A stretch of 10,686 bases of DNA from an uncultured Oscillospiraceae bacterium (GTDB lineage: Bacteria; Bacillota_A; Clostridia; Oscillospirales; Oscillospiraceae). The translations under genes were made by a program, and so were the position numbers. Shown here one piece after another: positions 1-5,646 of this stretch (position 1 is its first letter; each line of letters opens with the position of its first letter). Where the stretch lies: NCBI GenBank assembly GCA_934667865.1, contig CAKUMR010000022.1, positions 1 to 10,686 of the forward strand. The letters are read 5' to 3'. The notes under the pieces are model-generated. The model worked only from the letters and a program-made list of their open reading frames with translations. It made no database searches and was not told the DNA's origin.

Positions 1-119
1 AAGCAGCGGAAAGCACGGCATGGATTTATGAGGCAGAAATCCTGCCGTGTATGTAAAATGTCCTTGTGCCCGGTTGTGATTTTGTCGGGATTGTGTTTTC
101 TGTTTTAACAAGAGCTTAT

Positions 120-162
120 AAAAACCGCAGCATGGAGCATATGGACCAGCACCATCCATGCT
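120..162 (-). terminator. Possible intrinsic terminator of the GNAT-methyltransferase unit
   Basis: Read on the minus strand, an 8-bp stem (155-162 with 129-136) lies about 50 bases past the methyltransferase stop. A run of five T (plus-strand A at 120-124) follows, but five bases separate stem and T run and the loop is long (137-154). The location is right for a terminator; the structure is imperfect. Confidence 0.35.
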
Positions 163-213
163 TCAAATACATATTTCTTGCGGCGGTACTTGTAAATTTC
201 AATCATCCATCCG

Positions 214-960
214 TCAAATTCTGCCGACATATGCGACCGTTTCGGTCGGGACGGCGAGCCGACCGTCGGTCGAATAGCGGCCAAAAATCTCGTCAATCTC
301 CTCCCGGTATTCCGCATAGCGGGCGTCGCTTTCTTTCAGAGAATAGGACGAGGACAGCACGCGGTCGAGATAGCCCTGCCGGTCGTAGACCTGCGTATTG
401 TCAGCGCAGAACACCTCGCAGCTTCCCGCAAAGAACGCCCTGCACTGCGCATCGCTGACCCCGTTGGAAAAGCCGTGGAATCCGGAACTGAATTTCTGCC
501 GGAGCGCCGCAAGCGCTCTTGTACAGGCGGCCGTTTCGTCTCTGGAGTTGTAGACAAGGATCACCCTTCCGCCGGGCATCAGGACACGCCCGCACTCCCG
601 CCGGAAGGCCTCGGCATCAAACCAGTGAAACGCCTGCGCGGCGGTGACATAGCCGACACTGTGGCCGGGGAGCTTCATATCAGCGTCGCTGCCGTTGACC
701 GAGCGAAAGTTTTCGTTCCGGGAGAGCCTGCGCTCCGCCTGCTTCCGCATATCGCCGTTCGGCTCCACCGCAAAGACCCGGTAGCCGCAGTGCAGCAGCT
801 GCTCCGTGAAGATTCCCGTGCCGGAGCCGACATCGGCAAAAACGCTCCCGTCCGGAATGTACAGCGTATTCTTGAAATAGTCGAAAAGTGCAGCGGCATA
901 CTTCGGGCGCGCTTTCGCATAGAGTTCGCCCTTGCCGTCAAAACGGCGCGTGTTGTCCAC
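214..960 (-). CDS. Class I SAM-dependent methyltransferase
   Basis: Predicted cytosolic S-adenosylmethionine-dependent methyltransferase of 248 residues, a normal length for the Methyltransf_11/UbiE-like group. Seen: the SAM-binding glycine motif DVGSGTG at residues 43-49, an acidic residue ending the next strand (VFAVEP, Glu66), the AAQAFHWFD segment at 107-115 and RVLMPGGRVILVYN at 125-138. AQAFHWFD followed by RVLxPGG is typical of small-molecule methyltransferases related to trans-aconitate methyltransferase; the substrate cannot be told from sequence. I chose the GTG at 960-958: AGAGGTGA (973-966) sits five bases before it and gives the usual start MDNTRRF. A GTG at 987 would overlap the upstream gene and lacks a good ribosome site. 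It is the second gene after the GNAT gene, with only five bases between them and the ribosome site covering the GNAT stop, so translation is probably coupled. Confidence 0.9.
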   Translation of the reverse strand: MDNTRRFDGKGELYAKARPKYAAALFDYFKNTLYIPDGSVFADVGSGTGIFTEQLLHCGYRVFAVEPNGDMRKQAERRLSRNENFRSVNGSDADMKLPGHSVGYVTAAQAFHWFDAEAFRRECGRVLMPGGRVILVYNSRDETAACTRALAALRQKFSSGFHGFSNGVSDAQCRAFFAGSCEVFCADNTQVYDRQGYLDRVLSSSYSLKESDARYAEYREEIDEIFGRYSTDGRLAVPTETVAYVGRI

Positions 961-965
961 TTTCG

Positions 966-973
966 TCACCTCT
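966..973 (-). promoter_or_regulatory. Ribosome binding site that sets the methyltransferase start
   Basis: AGAGGTGA on the minus strand, five bases before GTG 960. Its last three bases are the TGA stop of the GNAT gene, which suggests translational coupling and argues against the longer GTG start at 987. Confidence 0.7.
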
Positions 974-1397
974 GTTCCCGCTGCCACACCATGACGTAAT
1001 CTTTTTCGCCGGTGGTTTCGTCCATGCCTTCGCTTTGAATCACAAAACCTTCCCGCTCATAAAACCGGATCGCCCGGACGTTCTTTTGATAGACATTCAG
1101 GCGCAATCCGGTCTTTTTCGTTTTCAGAAAGTCCAGCAGGGACTTCCCGATGCCCTGCGACCGCGCCTCTTCGGAAACGAAAATGCCCTCAACGTATTCG
1201 CCGTTCACGCCCGCAAAGCCCAGAATTTCTCCGTTCTTTTCACAGGCGTAGACCTCCGCCTGCGGCAGCAGCTCCTTCACCACCGCCCGATTGCGCCTCC
1301 AGTATTCGGGAGAAATAAAGTCGTGCGCCTGTAGATTCGCAGCCAGCCATAGATCGGCCGTCTGATCAAGATCTTCTGATCGGAATGCTCGTACCAT
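966..1397 (-). CDS. GNAT family N-acetyltransferase
   Basis: Predicted GNAT acetyltransferase of 143 residues that moves an acetyl group from acetyl-CoA to an unknown amine. Seen: the acetyl-CoA pyrophosphate-binding motif in VSEEARSQGIGKSLL (about residues 75-89, core RSQGIGK 79-85), a following LNVYQKNVRAIRFYEREGF segment with the usual Tyr (Tyr113), and a C-terminal strand YVMVW. The pattern (ADLWL, then HDFI, EYW, GIFV, NVYQKN) resembles the YjaB/YiaC-type subgroup; this comparison is from memory. The start is ATG 1397-1395, with GGGGA nine bases upstream; a GTG two codons earlier at 1403 is too close to that site. First gene of a two-gene minus-strand unit with the methyltransferase, transcribed from a promoter near 1446-1474. 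Confidence 0.9.
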   Translation of the reverse strand: MVRAFRSEDLDQTADLWLAANLQAHDFISPEYWRRNRAVVKELLPQAEVYACEKNGEILGFAGVNGEYVEGIFVSEEARSQGIGKSLLDFLKTKKTGLRLNVYQKNVRAIRFYEREGFVIQSEGMDETTGEKDYVMVWQREQR

Positions 1398-1445
1398 AAT
1401 CACCGTTCCCCACAGGTTTGAATTTCATTTAACTTTGCAGGATGT

Positions 1446-1474
1446 ATTTTACTATAATTTCAGCAGAATTACAA
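1446..1474 (-). promoter_or_regulatory. Sigma-A type promoter for the GNAT-methyltransferase unit
   Basis: Minus strand: -35 TTGTAA at 1474-1469, a 17-bp spacer, and -10 TAAAAT at 1451-1446 (five of six consensus bases). The predicted transcription start near 1439 leaves a leader of about 42 bases before the GNAT ATG. Confidence 0.6.
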
Positions 1475-1612
1475 TTGTTTTCGAACAAATTCCGCAAAGA
1501 TCTGTGTTGCTGCGGGGAAGTCAACGATCATCTCGAATAACAGCTTCCAGCCAAGTGCCGGCTGCACATCTGGATGGGCAGCGCTTGCGAACGCATCGAT
1601 TCAAAGATAGTT

Positions 1613-1650
1613 TATAGCGGCAGGCACGCAAATGCGTGCCTGCCGCTATA
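1613..1650. repeat. Perfect 38-base palindrome (18-bp arms)
   Basis: Arms 1613-1630 and 1633-1650 are exact reverse complements with only AA between them; in RNA the centre would open to a four-base loop closed by GC pairs. The arm begins TATAGCGGCAGG. No clear T run follows on either strand, although TTTT occurs nine bases past the stem on plus, so it is not a standard intrinsic terminator. It lies between the GNAT promoter and the left recombinase repeat. It could be an insulator-type hairpin, a protein-binding site, or a relic of a small mobile element. Confidence 0.85.
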
Positions 1651-1684
1651 CTGCACACGTTTTCTATATGTAATATCTCAACTT

Positions 1685-1711
1685 TCCCGCGGAGTACAAC
1701 ACTACACGAAA
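1685..1711 (+). repeat. Left inverted repeat flanking the recombinase
   Basis: This 27-base sequence (begins TCCCGCGGAGTACAACAC, ends ACACGAAA) is the reverse complement of 3064-3090 except at one base, 1691. Outside the repeat the flanks are unrelated. Inside, similarity fades gradually (AATCCCAT against AATCCGCAT with gaps). It is a candidate recombination site for the enclosed tyrosine recombinase. Confidence 0.85.
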
Positions 1712-1722
1712 CACAAATCCCA

Positions 1723-1731
1723 TGATATAGT
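1723..1731 (+). promoter_or_regulatory. Possible extended -10 promoter for the recombinase
   Basis: TGATATAGT fits an extended -10 element (TGn plus TATAGT, five of six). No good -35 is present: the corresponding bases fall in the left inverted repeat. The predicted start near 1738 abuts the partial repeat copy at 1740-1754, so binding of the recombinase there could block its own transcription (inference). Confidence 0.3.
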
Positions 1732-1739
1732 TATGGTTA

Positions 1740-1754
1740 TTGTACTCGGCGGGG
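1740..1754 (+). repeat. Partial third copy of the recombinase repeat
   Basis: TTGTACTCGGCGGGG matches the outer part of the right inverted repeat (TTGTACTCTGCGGGA, 3076-3090) at 13 of 15 bases and in the same orientation. With the left repeat it forms a 14-base inverted pair (1686-1699 with 1740-1753, 13 of 14). It could be an accessory binding site for the recombinase. Confidence 0.5.
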
Positions 1755-1800
1755 ACAAAATTGTCAATATTTTTGCAAAATAACCGAGCCGTTTTGCCTC

Positions 1801-1840
1801 GCGCGGAAGAAAAGCGGTGCATTGCATCCCGCTTTCGCGC
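1801..1840 (+). other. Foldable leader ahead of the recombinase
   Basis: Bases 1801-1805 and 1811-1817 can pair with 1836-1840 and 1829-1835, giving a 12-bp stem with a five-base bulge and an 11-base loop. It lies about 35 bases before the ribosome site. No known riboswitch class is recognised. Confidence 0.3.
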
Positions 1841-1875
1841 AATCGCCGTCAGTATTTCAGTCAGAACAGTGCTTC

Positions 1876-1881
1876 AGGAGG
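1876..1881 (+). promoter_or_regulatory. Strong ribosome binding site fixing the recombinase start
   Basis: AGGAGG sits six bases before ATG 1888. This makes ATG 1888 the start rather than the in-frame TTG at 1822, whose 22 extra codons overlap the foldable leader and have no ribosome site. Confidence 0.85.
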
Positions 1882-1887
1882 TATGCA

Positions 1888-3000
1888 ATGTCACGCAGAG
1901 GAGAAAACATTTACAAGCGCAAGGATGGACGCTGGGAAGGCCGCTGCATTGTCGGCCGAAAACCGGACGGCTCGGCGATATACCGTTATTTATATGATAA
2001 GACCTATAAGGGTGTCAAGGAAAAGAAACGCTGCGCTGCACAGGAAAAGGCGGCCTTGAAGGATGTGCCCGCGCTTGGCCGCATTCTTGACACATGGCTG
2101 GAAAGCAAGCGCGGCATGGTGAAGGAGTCTACATATACGCGGTACTGGCTGCATATCGAGCGTTATCTGCGGCCAGCCTTCGGACGGCTGGACACCAACG
2201 AAATGACGACGGAGGCGGTCAGGGATCAGGTGCAGTTCCTGCTGACGCGCGGAAGGCGGGACGAAAACGGCGGACTTTCCCCGAAAACCGTTTCCGATCT
2301 TCTTTCCATCCTGCGCGAGATCGCGGCCTTCTCCGCCGCCTGCGGCTGCGAGTTGCCCTGTCGATTGGAAGGTCTGAGCATTAAGCGAAAACCGCTTGAA
2401 ATGCGCGTGTTCACGACCGAGGAGCAGGCAGCGCTGACCCGATACTTGCTGGAGAACACGGATTTGTACAGATTTGGTGTTTTGATCTGCCTGTACACCG
2501 GCATCCGCATCGGAGAGCTTTGCGCGCTGCAATGGGAGCATTTTTCGCTGGAAGAACGAAAGCTCCGCATCTGCGGAACCTTGCAGCGCCTCTGTGATCC
2601 GGACGGAGATTCCGGGAAGCGGACGCGCATCGTGATCTCAAGCCCGAAAAGCGCCCATTCCGTGAGGACGATCCCACTTCCGGGCTTTTTACTTCCGATA
2701 ATCTCCGTGTTTTACGGGCAGGAAAAGCACTATATTTTAAGCGGCACCCCAAAGCCGGTGGAACCGCGCGTGCTGCAATACCATTTTAAGAAGTACATTG
2801 CGAATTGCGAGATCGCGGATGCAAACTTCCATGCGCTGCGGCACACATTTGCAACGCGCTGCGTGGAGGCCGGATTTGAAATCAAGAGCCTGAGTGAAAT
2901 TCTCGGCCATGCGGATGTGAACATCACGCTCAACCGGTATGTCCATTCCTCTTTTACGTTGCAGGCTTCAAATATGGAAAAGCTCTCGCTGGTGCTCTGA
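1888..3000 (+). CDS. Tyrosine recombinase / site-specific integrase
   Basis: A 370-residue lambda-integrase family recombinase that cuts and rejoins DNA through a Tyr-linked intermediate. Domains seen: an N-terminal AP2-like arm-binding region (MSRRGENIYKRKDGRWEGRC, about 1-45), a SAM-like core-binding domain (about 62-155), and a catalytic domain (about 172-365). All catalytic residues are present: Arg207 in YTGIRIGEL, Lys254 in SSPKSAHSVRTI, His315 and Arg318 in HALRH, His341 in LGHAD, and Tyr351 in NRYVH. Length and motifs are complete, so it should be active. It stands alone: no excisionase, relaxase or phage genes are near. It is enclosed by 27-base inverted repeats at 1685 and 3090, an arrangement that would invert, rather than excise, the segment between them. 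Solitary integrases of this type serve as phase-switch invertases in some Firmicutes and Bacteroidetes; this role here is inference. Decay of a larger element is the alternative. Confidence 0.93.
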   Translation: MSRRGENIYKRKDGRWEGRCIVGRKPDGSAIYRYLYDKTYKGVKEKKRCAAQEKAALKDVPALGRILDTWLESKRGMVKESTYTRYWLHIERYLRPAFGRLDTNEMTTEAVRDQVQFLLTRGRRDENGGLSPKTVSDLLSILREIAAFSAACGCELPCRLEGLSIKRKPLEMRVFTTEEQAALTRYLLENTDLYRFGVLICLYTGIRIGELCALQWEHFSLEERKLRICGTLQRLCDPDGDSGKRTRIVISSPKSAHSVRTIPLPGFLLPIISVFYGQEKHYILSGTPKPVEPRVLQYHFKKYIANCEIADANFHALRHTFATRCVEAGFEIKSLSEILGHADVNITLNRYVHSSFTLQASNMEKLSLVL

Positions 3001-3063
3001 TCGCCGTCAGAATCGTCGTCAAACATTGAAAAATGCTTTGGAAATTATGCGGATTTCAACTGT

Positions 3064-3090
3064 TTTCGTGTAGTGTTGTACTCTGCGGGA
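3064..3090 (-). repeat. Right inverted repeat flanking the recombinase
   Basis: Reverse complement of 1685-1711 with one mismatch (3084). It starts 63 bases after the recombinase stop. The enclosed unit, repeats included, is 1406 bases. No target-site duplication is visible: outside bases are CAACTT on the left and GAGGAG on the right. Confidence 0.85.
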
Positions 3091-3110
3091 GAGGAGGGGG
3101 AACACTGCCG

Positions 3111-3129
3111 CTCTCCGGAGGGAGGAGAG
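3111..3129 (+). terminator. Weak hairpin downstream of the recombinase
   Basis: CTCTCC (3111-3116) can pair with GGAGAG (3124-3129) around a seven-base loop, followed by GTATTTT. The stem is short and the T run is poor. It could lower read-through from the recombinase unit into the kinase gene, but the evidence is thin. Confidence 0.2.
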
Positions 3130-3242
3130 GTATTTTCCCTGCCGCGCTGCTGAACCACCGCTCGATTGCCGGCGGCCGGACAGCACATCCCAGCTCCGGC
3201 ACAGCTGCATCCCTCTGATCCGCCGTTTGGGAGAAATCTGTT

Positions 3243-4541
3243 ATGTTTCCGAAAGTATTATTTTATATACACAATCTGATCAGCCTTTCCCTGCTCCTGT
3301 TTGCGGTGTCCCGCAGCCTTATACCGAAATATCGCCAGAGGACAATGCTCCTGCTCAGCGGCGGTATTCTGTCGGCATGCACCCTGCTTGCCTATTTTTC
3401 AGAAAGATACCCCTTCGTGGACACAGTTCGTCCCTTTGTTATGATGGCAATCTTCTTTTCTTCCGCGCTGTTTCTCTATCAGGACAAGCCCTTCCGCAAG
3501 CTGCTGGTCATGCTCTGCAATTACTTCGCGCTCCTTGCGACGGAAGTGTTCATGTATCTGACCAATCCGGCAAAAAATAATTTGGTCATACAGAGGGACT
3601 TCTCTGTGGTAAGCCCCCTGTGGTATGTTCTCTATCTTGGGTATCAGTCTATTCTACTCCTGATTCTTTATATAGCCTTTCGCAGAAAAAAACTTGATGA
3701 TGTCGACAGTCTCCCTATAAAGCAGTATTGGTTTTTTCTGTTTTTTCCCATTTCCCAGTTTGTCCTGCTCAACGGTGCACTCTCCCCGCTCATAGAGAGC
3801 ATCTCACCGCGGGCATCCATATTCGTTGCGGGGTTTGTTGTGCTCTGCGTTATTGCGGATTATATCTGGTTCCGGCAACTCCGCAAAATGACGGATAACG
3901 TCCGGCTGCAAACGGAAAATGATCTGCTCGGCAAGCGCATCGAGGCTCAGCGGGAATATTATAAAACGCTCTCGGCAAACTACGCCGATATGGCGGTCAT
4001 GCGCCATGATATTGCAAACCATATCTATTCGATCCGCGCCCTGCTTCAGGACGGCAAGCCGGAAGAGGCCATGCAGTATGCCGCCAAACTGGAAAAAAGC
4101 CGCGTGGCGCAGGACATTTTGAGCGATTGCAGGAATTCCGTCGTGCAGTCGTTCCTGCGTCATAAGCTGAACGAATTGCGTGAGCAGAAGCTGTCTGTCG
4201 ACTTCCGGGTGAATCTGGCGCCGGTGACGGGCATTTCGGATACGGATTTAATCATTGCAATTGGGAATATGCTGGACAACGCTGTCGAAGCGTGTGCATT
4301 AGCACAGCAGCACAGCATTCACCTGTCCGTGAAGCAGCGCGACGGCTATGTTCAGGTCGAAACAGAGAATACATACCCACAAAGCATAACATCTCATAAA
4401 CGCCGCATTGCATACTTGAAGCGTGGCCTCGGCACCTCCATCTTGCAGGTGCTCGCCGAGCAGTACCACGGGAAATACCTCTCTGTCCGCGAGGATGGAA
4501 TCCACCACGCAGTTCTGACCATGCAGGAAGGCAAAATGTGA
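3243..4541 (+). CDS. Membrane sensor histidine kinase, GHKL/AgrC-like
   Basis: A 432-residue sensor kinase, predicted to sit in the cytoplasmic membrane and phosphorylate a LytTR regulator, most likely the one encoded at 4614-5345. Seen: a hydrophobic N-terminal half with about six or seven membrane segments (about 5-22, 36-52, 64-80, 86-106, 126-146, 160-180, 190-209), a coiled linker (about 211-245), the phospho-acceptor motif MRHDIANH (His255), the ATP-binding N box IGNMLDNAVEAC (Asn342, Asn346), and the ENTYP and RGLGTSI segments (375-400) of the HATPase_c_5 type. AgrC-family kinases usually sense peptides; the ligand here is unknown. The start ATG has GGGAGA (3229-3234) eight bases upstream. 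No clear promoter is seen between the recombinase and this gene. The partner regulator is convergent, not co-transcribed, which is unusual. Transcription ends at the hairpin at 4567-4613. Confidence 0.9.
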   Translation: MFPKVLFYIHNLISLSLLLFAVSRSLIPKYRQRTMLLLSGGILSACTLLAYFSERYPFVDTVRPFVMMAIFFSSALFLYQDKPFRKLLVMLCNYFALLATEVFMYLTNPAKNNLVIQRDFSVVSPLWYVLYLGYQSILLLILYIAFRRKKLDDVDSLPIKQYWFFLFFPISQFVLLNGALSPLIESISPRASIFVAGFVVLCVIADYIWFRQLRKMTDNVRLQTENDLLGKRIEAQREYYKTLSANYADMAVMRHDIANHIYSIRALLQDGKPEEAMQYAAKLEKSRVAQDILSDCRNSVVQSFLRHKLNELREQKLSVDFRVNLAPVTGISDTDLIIAIGNMLDNAVEACALAQQHSIHLSVKQRDGYVQVETENTYPQSITSHKRRIAYLKRGLGTSILQVLAEQYHGKYLSVREDGIHHAVLTMQEGKM

Positions 4542-4566
4542 GCGATACCCGGCACAGAGAGTATAC

Positions 4567-4613
4567 AAACAGCAGCACCATTGAATCTGACCGATTCAAT
4601 GGTGCTGCTGTTT
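4567..4613. terminator. Bidirectional intrinsic terminator between kinase and regulator
   Basis: Arms 4567-4587 and 4593-4613 are perfect 21-base complements with loop TGACC. On plus the stem ends in T and runs into TTATATTTT, a good U tract. On minus it is followed by GTATAC, a weaker end. It lies between the convergent stops, and the regulator's TAA (4616-4614) falls inside the plus-strand T tract. Confidence 0.9.
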
Positions 4614-5345
4614 TTATATTTTGCTGAATGTATCGATCGTTGCCGCCCGAGCCTCGGCAAATTCTCTGGCGGCGGACGAGCGGTAGGTTCGACTGATCGG
4701 AACCGCAGAGCCGTCAACCAGCAGGAAATTCTTCCCGATCAGGGAATTGATCTTTGCGGAATTGACCCAGAAGCTCTGATGGCTGCGGATAAAGCTGCCG
4801 TGGGGAAGCTCACTGATCAGCTCGCCCGGCGCGGCGCGGACAAAAAGCTCACTGTCCACGGTTTTGATCCTTGTACGGTAAGTAACGCGCTCCAGATACA
4901 GGATATCCTTCAGCGGAAGGCGGCGCAGAGTGCGCTGCTGCTGAATGACAATGAATGGCTCCGGGTGCGGAAGCTCCAGCGCAGAAGCCGCCTTTTCCAG
5001 CGCCGCGGGCAGATATTTCTCCATATCCGTTTTTAATATGTACCAGATGTGCTCTGCATAATATGCGTCGTATGCATACCGGGTAAAGCCGGTCAGGAAT
5101 ATGATCTTGCACTGCGGACACAACTGATTGATCTGTTCCGCCAGAGGGATGCCCTCGATTTTGGGCATTTCCACGTCCAATATGGCAATGTTCGGAACGT
5201 CCCCCACGCGGATCCGCGCGAGCAGCTCCTGCGGCGCGGAAAAGGTCTGCACTTCAAAGGCTGAGGAGCGGGGAAGCGAAGAAATATATTTGGCGGTATG
5301 TTCGAGGTGCAGGCGATTATCATCGCATAGGAATAGCTTTATCAT
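4614..5345 (-). CDS. LytTR-family response regulator
   Basis: A 243-residue cytosolic transcription factor of the AgrA/LytR type. Seen: a receiver domain (about 1-120) with the acidic pair Asp8-Asp9, phospho-acceptor Asp57 in AILDVEMP, Thr85 in FLTGF and Lys105 in ILKTD; and a LytTR DNA-binding domain (about 130-235) with the characteristic SFIRSHQSFWVNSAKI stretch at 184-199. All receiver residues are intact, so it should accept phosphate from a kinase, presumably the convergent one at 3243-4541. LytTR proteins bind pairs of roughly 9-bp direct repeats about 21 bp apart; two such pairs lie in the intergenic region before this gene. The ATG has AGGAGG (5355-5350) four bases upstream, and a promoter lies at 5404-5432. 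It is divergent from the cohesin operon, the usual position for a dedicated regulator. Confidence 0.93.
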   Translation of the reverse strand: MIKLFLCDDNRLHLEHTAKYISSLPRSSAFEVQTFSAPQELLARIRVGDVPNIAILDVEMPKIEGIPLAEQINQLCPQCKIIFLTGFTRYAYDAYYAEHIWYILKTDMEKYLPAALEKAASALELPHPEPFIVIQQQRTLRRLPLKDILYLERVTYRTRIKTVDSELFVRAAPGELISELPHGSFIRSHQSFWVNSAKINSLIGKNFLLVDGSAVPISRTYRSSAAREFAEARAATIDTFSKI

Positions 5346-5403
5346 CTTTCCTCCTGACTGTGCGCTTTCTGCGTCACATGCGCCGGGGTTCCGTTGAAAT
5401 ACT

Positions 5404-5432
5404 AATATAGCACAGAAATTGGTAAATGTCGA
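5404..5432 (-). promoter_or_regulatory. Promoter of the LytTR regulator gene
   Basis: Minus strand: -35 TCGACA at 5432-5427 (five of six), a 17-bp spacer, -10 TATATT at 5409-5404 (five of six). The predicted start near 5397 gives a 52-base leader. Confidence 0.6.
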
Positions 5433-5440
5433 CAGAAATT
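5412..5440. promoter_or_regulatory. Direct repeat pair over the regulator promoter
   Basis: ACAGAAATT occurs exactly at 5412-5420 and 5432-5440, 20 bp apart. One copy fills the spacer between -35 and -10 of the regulator promoter and the other touches the upstream edge of the -35. A protein bound to both would block that promoter, so negative autoregulation is possible (inference). Confidence 0.45.
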
Positions 5441-5471
5441 AAGAAATACTTCAAAGTTCGTTTGCGTACAT

Positions 5472-5499
5472 TTGAACAAGAATTTGAAATGTTTATAAT
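5472..5499 (+). promoter_or_regulatory. Candidate promoter 1 of the cohesin operon
   Basis: -35 TTGAAC (5472-5477, four of six), a 16-bp spacer, perfect -10 TATAAT (5494-5499). Start near 5506. The -10 overlaps the first copy of the direct repeat at 5495-5505. Confidence 0.45.
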
Positions 5500-5526
5500 C
5501 CGCACTTTCGCGTTGATAACCCGCAC
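5495..5526. promoter_or_regulatory. Candidate LytTR operator: 11-bp direct repeats spaced 21 bp
   Basis: ATAATCCGCAC (5495-5505) and ATAACCCGCAC (5516-5526) match at 10 of 11 bases and start 21 bp apart, two helical turns. Paired direct repeats at this spacing are the usual form of LytTR-family binding sites. The second copy ends 22 bp before the -10 at 5549, where the -35 of that promoter should be, so the site fits an activator position. The first copy overlaps candidate promoter 1. Confidence 0.5.
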
Positions 5527-5554
5527 ACAAAACAAAAATGGTACGATGTATAAT
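5526..5554 (+). promoter_or_regulatory. Candidate promoter 2 of the cohesin operon
   Basis: Perfect -10 TATAAT at 5549-5554 but no recognisable -35 (CACAAA at 5526-5531). A strong -10 without a -35, right beside a repeat pair, suggests an activator-dependent promoter. Start near 5561. Confidence 0.4.
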
Positions 5555-5646
5555 AATGCTGTGGTTTCGCGCTTTCTGAATCTTTGCCGATAGAAATCGC
5601 CTAACTTTGCATCACGTTCATAAAGAAATCGTAGGGAGGAAGGAAA

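Larger units (their letters stand above)
1404..1887. other. 484-base gene-free stretch upstream of the recombinase
   Basis: No convincing coding sequence is seen on either strand. The stretch holds the GNAT promoter (1446-1474), about 110 bases in which I see nothing (1500-1612), a perfect palindrome (1613-1650), the left inverted repeat (1685-1711), a possible recombinase promoter (1723-1731), a partial third repeat copy (1740-1754), a foldable leader (1801-1840) and the recombinase ribosome site (1876-1881). Confidence 0.6.
5346..5646. other. Divergent control region between regulator and cohesin operon
   Basis: AT-rich 301-base region without a gene. From left to right it holds the regulator's ribosome site and leader, the regulator promoter with one direct-repeat pair, two candidate rightward promoters, a second direct-repeat pair, and a leader of 86-140 bases with ribosome site GGGAGG (5634-5639) seven bases before ATG 5647. 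AGAAATCG occurs twice in that leader (5592-5599, 5624-5631), with no clear meaning. Confidence 0.7.

Noticed and set aside
14..49. Inverted repeat CACGGCA / TGCCGTG near the left edge
   Set aside because: Seven-base arms with a 22-base loop and no T run; chance is a sufficient explanation.
475..999. Plus-strand frame of 174 codons
   Set aside because: It is antisense to the methyltransferase, whose motifs and ribosome site are clear; no motif or start signal supports it.
1822..1887. N-terminal extension of the recombinase from TTG 1822
   Set aside because: AGGAGG lies six bases before ATG 1888, and MSRRGENIYKRKDGRWEGR is a natural integrase beginning; the upstream 22 codons overlap a foldable leader.
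1842..3010. 11-base direct repeat ATCGCCGTCAG just before and after the recombinase gene (1842-1852, 3000-3010)
   Set aside because: Several 11-base matches are expected by chance in 10 kb, and the copies do not coincide with the inverted-repeat ends.
1685..3090. Classical insertion sequence
   Set aside because: There is no DDE transposase and no target-site duplication; the enclosed enzyme is a tyrosine recombinase.
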